Assembly: GCF_000721105.1 (NCBI RefSeq)
Contig: NZ_JOEV01000045.1
Span: 1 to 64,000 of the forward strand
Direction of reading: 5' to 3'
Source: Streptomyces cellulosae
GTDB lineage: Bacteria; Actinomycetota; Actinomycetes; Streptomycetales; Streptomycetaceae
DNA: 64,000 nucleotides
Shown: piece by piece, positions 60,628-64,000 of the stretch
How the letters are laid out: each line of letters opens with the position of its first letter
Numbering within the stretch: position 1 is the first letter of the stretch
Notes under the pieces: model-generated
What the model was told of the DNA's origin: nothing
The model's input: the letters and a program-made list of their open reading frames with translations, nothing else
Database searches by the model: none
Made by a program: the position numbers and the translations under genes

Positions 60628-63165
60628 TCAGCCGGACTCCCGGGCGTCAGCCGGGTTCCCCCCGTCCCCCGCCCCCTCGACGGCCTGTTCCGCCCAGATC
60701 GTCTTGCCCTTGGGGGTGGGGCGGGTACCCCAGCGTTCGGTGAGGTGGGCGACCAGGAGAAGGCCGCGGCCGCCTTCGTCGTAGGTGCGGGCGCGGCGCA
60801 TGCGGGGGGCCGTGTCGCTGGCGTCGGAGACCTCGCAGATGAGGTTCCGGTCGTGGATGAGGCGCAGTTGGATGGGGGGCTCGGCGTGCCGGATGGCGTT
60901 GGTGACCAGTTCGCTGACGATCAGTTCGGTGACGAAGGCGTTGTCGGTCAGGCCCCAGGTGGCGAGCTGGTCGACCGCGTTCTTGCGGGTCTCGGCGACG
61001 GCGGCGGGGTCGGGGGGAATGGTCCAGGTGGCCACCCGGTCCGTGTCGAGGGCCCGGGTGCGGGCGAGGAGCAGTGCCACGTCGTCCACGGGCCGTCCGG
61101 GCAGCGTGGACGCGAGCACCGCGTCGCACAGGTTCTCCAGGGAGGCGGCGGGCCGGGTGAGGGCCTGGCGCAGCCGGGCGATGCCGGCGTCGATGTCGGT
61201 GTCGCGGGACTCGACCAGGCCGTCGGTGTAGAGGGCGAGCAGACTGCCCTCGTCAAGTTCCGTCTCGACCGACTCGAAGGGCAGTCCACCGAGCCCCAGT
61301 GGAGGGCCCGCGGGCAGGTCGAGCAGTTCCACGGTGCCGTCCGGGCTCACCACCATCGGCAGCGGATGACCGGCCCGGGCGACCACGCACAGGCGGGACA
61401 CGGGGTCGTAGACGGCGTACAGACAGGTCGCGCCGACGTCTCCCCCGCTCTCCCCGTCCCGGGCGGGGGCGGCACCCTGGTCCGGTCCCTCCGCCTCGGC
61501 GGCCAGGCGGCCCACCAGGTCGTCGAGGTGGGTGAGCAGTTCGTCGGGCGGCAGGTCGATGTCGGCGAGGGTACGGACGGCGGTCCGCAGCCGTCCCATG
61601 GTCGCGGAGGCGTGGATGCCGTGGCCCACCACGTCACCGACGACCAGCGCCACCCTGGCCCCGGACAGCGGGATCACGTCGAACCAGTCGCCGCCCACCC
61701 CGGCCCGGGCACCGGCGGGCAGGTAGCGGGTGGCGACCTCCACCGCGGCCTGCTCGGGCAGCCGCTGCGGCAGCAGGCTGCGTTGCAGGGTGACCGCGGT
61801 GCCGCGTTCGCGGGTGTAGCGGCGGGCGTTGTCGATGCAGACGGCCGCCCTGGACGCCAGCTCCTCGGCCAGTACCAGATCGTCCTCCTGGAACCCGTCG
61901 GGGTGCCGGTGGCGCATGAAGACGGCGACTCCCAGGGTGGTGCCGCGGGCCGACAGGGGCACGGTCATCATCGAGTGGATGCCGAAAGCGCGGATCCGGG
62001 CGGCCCGCGGCGGGTCCTGTGCCACCCACCGGGCCATCACGGGCTCGCTCACCTGGTACAGCGCGGCACGCCCCGCCCGCAGGCTCCGCACATGCGGCGA
62101 GGTTCCGGGGTACTCGTCCACCTCGCCCGGGGCGATCACAGCCTCGGGGATGCCCGGCAGCACGGACTGGTGGGCGGCGCGCCGCAGGGCCAGGGGAGCG
62201 CCCTGCGTCCGCGCTTCCGGGTACTGCTCCCCCGCCGCCACCACGGGACCGGCGCTCTCCTCGTCCAGCGAGGTCAGCAGGTCGACGCTGATGAAGTCGG
62301 CGAGTTCCGGGACCGCGACGTCCGCGAGCTCCTGCGCGGTCCGGGTGACGTCGAGTGTGCTGCCGATCCGCCGGCCGGACTCGGCGATCAGCTGGAGGCG
62401 TTTGCGGGCCCAGTGCTGTTCGGTGATGTCGTGCGCGGACAGACAGACACCGCGGGTGCGGCCGGCCCCGTCCCGCAGCGGGGACACCACGACCGACCAG
62501 GCGTGCTCACGGGTCTCCCCGGGGGTCCGCAGGTAGTTCTCGCGATACTGCCTCTCACCGCTCTCCAGCACCCGCAGCATGTCCTGCTCGGCCAGCTCGC
62601 CCGCCTCGTTGCCCACGATCTCCGGCACCCGCAGTCCGCGCATCTCCCCCTCGGTGAGGGCCACCGACCGCTCCATGTCCGTGTTGGCCCGCCGCAGCCG
62701 GAGCGTGGTGTCGTACAGGGCGAGCGCACAGCACGGCGACTGCGTGAAACCCCACCTCACGAGGTCGTCGTCGAACGCCCGGTATTCCTGCCCGTCCAGC
62801 GGAGACAACACCAGCCACGCACCGCCACCCTCACCTCTGCCGTCCGGCGCCGGGTGGTGGTGTGCCAGCACGCGGGCGTCCACCCGGTGCCCGTCCCGGT
62901 GCCTGAGAGCGAGCGTTCCGTGCCATCTCGGCAGCCGGGCGAAGGGCGGGAGCTCCGCCGTCGCGGGGTCCTCGGCAAGCAGTACGGTGGCCCGGCGGCC
63001 CAGGATCTGCGCGGCCGTGTACCCGAGCAGCCGTTGGGCACCGTCACTCCAGGCGGTCACCCGGCCGCGCTCGTCGACAGTGGCCCGCGCGGTGAGCGCC
63101 TCCTGGACGACGTCCTCGACGGCACTCACTGCCTGGCCGCCGGCCCCGCCGCCGCGTCGCTCCAT
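60628..63165 (-). CDS. PAS-GAF-SpoIIE phosphatase with C-terminal HATPase (RsbU/RsbW-like fusion)
   Basis: 845 residues, ATG 63165. Domains in order: PAS (about 20-120), second PAS (about 150-245), GAF (about 262-440, VCIDNARRYTRER at its end), PP2C/SpoIIE phosphatase (about 450-690: GGDWFDVIPL, VVGDVVGHGIHAS, DDVALLLAR metal Asp residues), and an RsbW-type HATPase (about 700-845: ELIVSELVTNAIRHAEPP, EGGRGLLLVAHLTERWG). It can dephosphorylate an anti-sigma antagonist and also phosphorylate one, controlling a stress sigma factor. The catalytic residues look intact. No anti-sigma or sigma gene is next to it. Confidence 0.92.
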   Translation of the reverse strand: MERRGGGAGGQAVSAVEDVVQEALTARATVDERGRVTAWSDGAQRLLGYTAAQILGRRATVLLAEDPATAELPPFARLPRWHGTLALRHRDGHRVDARVLAHHHPAPDGRGEGGGAWLVLSPLDGQEYRAFDDDLVRWGFTQSPCCALALYDTTLRLRRANTDMERSVALTEGEMRGLRVPEIVGNEAGELAEQDMLRVLESGERQYRENYLRTPGETREHAWSVVVSPLRDGAGRTRGVCLSAHDITEQHWARKRLQLIAESGRRIGSTLDVTRTAQELADVAVPELADFISVDLLTSLDEESAGPVVAAGEQYPEARTQGAPLALRRAAHQSVLPGIPEAVIAPGEVDEYPGTSPHVRSLRAGRAALYQVSEPVMARWVAQDPPRAARIRAFGIHSMMTVPLSARGTTLGVAVFMRHRHPDGFQEDDLVLAEELASRAAVCIDNARRYTRERGTAVTLQRSLLPQRLPEQAAVEVATRYLPAGARAGVGGDWFDVIPLSGARVALVVGDVVGHGIHASATMGRLRTAVRTLADIDLPPDELLTHLDDLVGRLAAEAEGPDQGAAPARDGESGGDVGATCLYAVYDPVSRLCVVARAGHPLPMVVSPDGTVELLDLPAGPPLGLGGLPFESVETELDEGSLLALYTDGLVESRDTDIDAGIARLRQALTRPAASLENLCDAVLASTLPGRPVDDVALLLARTRALDTDRVATWTIPPDPAAVAETRKNAVDQLATWGLTDNAFVTELIVSELVTNAIRHAEPPIQLRLIHDRNLICEVSDASDTAPRMRRARTYDEGGRGLLLVAHLTERWGTRPTPKGKTIWAEQAVEGAGDGGNPADARESG

Positions 63166-63299
63166 GGTCGTTCATCTCGCTCTCGCCGCGTACTCTCCCG
63201 CGTCCACTTCGCATGCCATTGACATTCATCCTATTTTTTCCAGTATTCCGCAGGAAACAGCGATCATGTACCGAATACCAGGAAAAGCCGAGTTCCGGG

Positions 63300-63737
63300 T
63301 CACACGGAACGAGAGAGCTGTTCGCGCACCCACGCGTGATCGGGATTGACGTGCGGCCGCCCCGCCACGAAGACGGTCGGCACGGTCTCGTTGCCGCCGT
63401 TGACCGCCCGCACCGCCGCGGCGCCGGCCGGGTCACGCCAGATGTCGACCCAGTGGGCCCGGCGAGCGCCCCGGCCCAGCCGGATGCGCAGTCGCAGGCA
63501 GTACGTGCAGCCCGCCCGCCAGAACACCACCGGCCGGCCGTCGACCGCGCTGCGGCGCTGCGCCTCCACCGCACCGATCGACCTCGGGAACATCAGCGGC
63601 GAGTTCACGCCGGCGAGCAGCAGGAACACCACCAGGAGCACTCCGGCTTGGCCGGGGCTCCCCTCGAGGACCAGCCCCGTCGCAACGACCGAGCCGCTGA
63701 GCACGAACAGCGTCGGCAGGATCCAGGCGCGCATCAT
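63300..63737 (-). CDS. Membrane-anchored glutaredoxin-like protein
   Basis: 145 residues from ATG 63737. Two hydrophobic helices (about 5-22 and 32-50), then a thioredoxin-fold domain with CXXC as AGCTYCLRL near residue 78, the cis-Pro motif TVPTVFVAGRPHV and a helical end. Related small Streptomyces proteins act in disulfide or mycothiol redox chemistry. The CXXC should face the cytoplasm if the helices span in-out-in. Confidence 0.8.
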   Translation of the reverse strand: MMRAWILPTLFVLSGSVVATGLVLEGSPGQAGVLLVVFLLLAGVNSPLMFPRSIGAVEAQRRSAVDGRPVVFWRAGCTYCLRLRIRLGRGARRAHWVDIWRDPAGAAAVRAVNGGNETVPTVFVAGRPHVNPDHAWVREQLSRSV

Positions 63738-63867
63738 GACGACGCAGGTTACCGCCGAGTCGCATCGGCACGGGCCCGGCGCGGGACACATGACGCCCCC
63801 ACCGTGACCCGCTCAGCCGGTTCAGGGCTGTCAGGACGGTGAGGGCGCAGGACGGCTGCCGTGCCGC

Positions 63868-64000
63868 TCAGCTGTACAGGGCCACCCGGGGGTGCAGCGT
63901 GCCCTGGGCGGACGGGTTCAGGACGGTGACCCGGTAGTGCTCGGTGAGGGTCTCGCCCGGCGACAGGGTGCGCTGCGTGGTCGTGAGGTCGGTGAACAGC
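63868..64000 (-). CDS. C-terminal fragment of an unidentified protein (5' part beyond window)
   Basis: Minus-strand frame open to the window edge, stop at 63868-63870. The last 43 residues include SPGETLTEHYRVTVLNPSA, beta-strand-like, with Arg and Tyr near the end. Probably the last part of an exported or beta-sandwich protein. Too little to identify. Confidence 0.55.
   Translation of the reverse strand, partial: LFTDLTTTQRTLSPGETLTEHYRVTVLNPSAQGTLHPRVALYS

Noticed and set aside
63166..63299. AT-richer stretch before the SpoIIE-phosphatase gene as a SigB-type promoter
   Set aside because: A GTTTCC-like block is present but no matching -10 at the usual spacing could be found.
1..64000. CRISPR array, rRNA genes, prophage genes, complete insertion sequences
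   Set aside because: No regular short repeats with unique spacers, no rRNA-like sequence, no phage structural genes and no complete transposase were found.

Overview
The window reads as chromosomal DNA of a Streptomyces-type actinomycete. It is very GC-rich throughout and the genes show strong third-position G/C bias. Several start at GTG or TTG. TTA codons are rare and confined to a few genes. Many families are typical of the genus: ALF-repeat secreted protein, DUF5707, DUF5990, DUF5994, Yip1-family protein, ECF sigma factor with an NTF2-like tail, membrane Ser/Thr kinase, PAS/GAF/SpoIIE phosphatase, and Tat-exported alpha-L-rhamnosidase.

Layout. (1) 1-6.05 kb is the end of an exopolysaccharide/cell-surface glycan cluster: the GDP-mannose 4,6-dehydratase tail, a methyltransferase, a Wzy/ligase-like membrane protein, a GT4 and a GT26 glycosyltransferase, and a divergent MraY/WecA-like protein that has lost catalytic acidic residues. 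(2) 6.3-12.5 kb looks like core chromosome: a large Fe-S oxidoreductase, a Yip1 protein, a TTA-containing hypothetical, a phosphoribosyltransferase with dcd, a small zinc-ribbon-like protein and tRNA-Gly(CCC). (3) 12.5-25.87 kb is all accessory genes and is bracketed by the 3' end of the tRNA-Gly and a degenerate 33-nt copy of that end, so it looks like an old genomic island. It carries a VapBC-like pair, a large secreted protein, a hydrolase, an NmrA-like reductase with TetR-type operators, a SnoaL/HxlR pair, an ALF protein, a GH5 glycosidase and two lipoproteins. No integrase was found. (4) 26-31.9 kb has a secreted FG-GAP protein divergent from a GH78 alpha-L-rhamnosidase, with two palindromic operator-like sites between them. 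(5) 32-37.6 kb has malic enzyme divergent from a tight four-gene sugar/redox operon (SDR, mannose-6-phosphate isomerase-like, alpha/beta hydrolase, TIM-barrel isomerase). (6) 37.7-41.5 kb has a large PA14/fibronectin-III secreted protein, then a scar joining an MFS transporter fragment to a truncated photolyase. (7) 41.5-54.5 kb holds a SDR/DUF2867 protein, a MurJ paralogue, several small conserved proteins, a Ser/Thr kinase with a membrane partner sharing its extracellular domain, an NDH-2-like flavoprotein behind an ECF41-type sigma factor, and an Fpg/Nei glycosylase. (8) 54.7-63.7 kb is a signalling block: FtsX-type ABC exporter, small membrane protein, NarL-type two-component pair with a 36-bp minisatellite at the junction, a PAS-GAF-SpoIIE-HATPase phosphatase and a membrane glutaredoxin-like protein.

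Working together: the glycan genes form one pathway block; dcd and its neighbour form a nucleotide-related pair; the rhamnosidase, GH5, FG-GAP and Fn3 proteins form a secreted polysaccharide-facing set; ABC transporter plus histidine kinase/response regulator resembles an envelope-stress module. Six genes with in-frame TTA codons point to bldA (developmental) translational control. All functional calls are from reading motifs; no database search was run.
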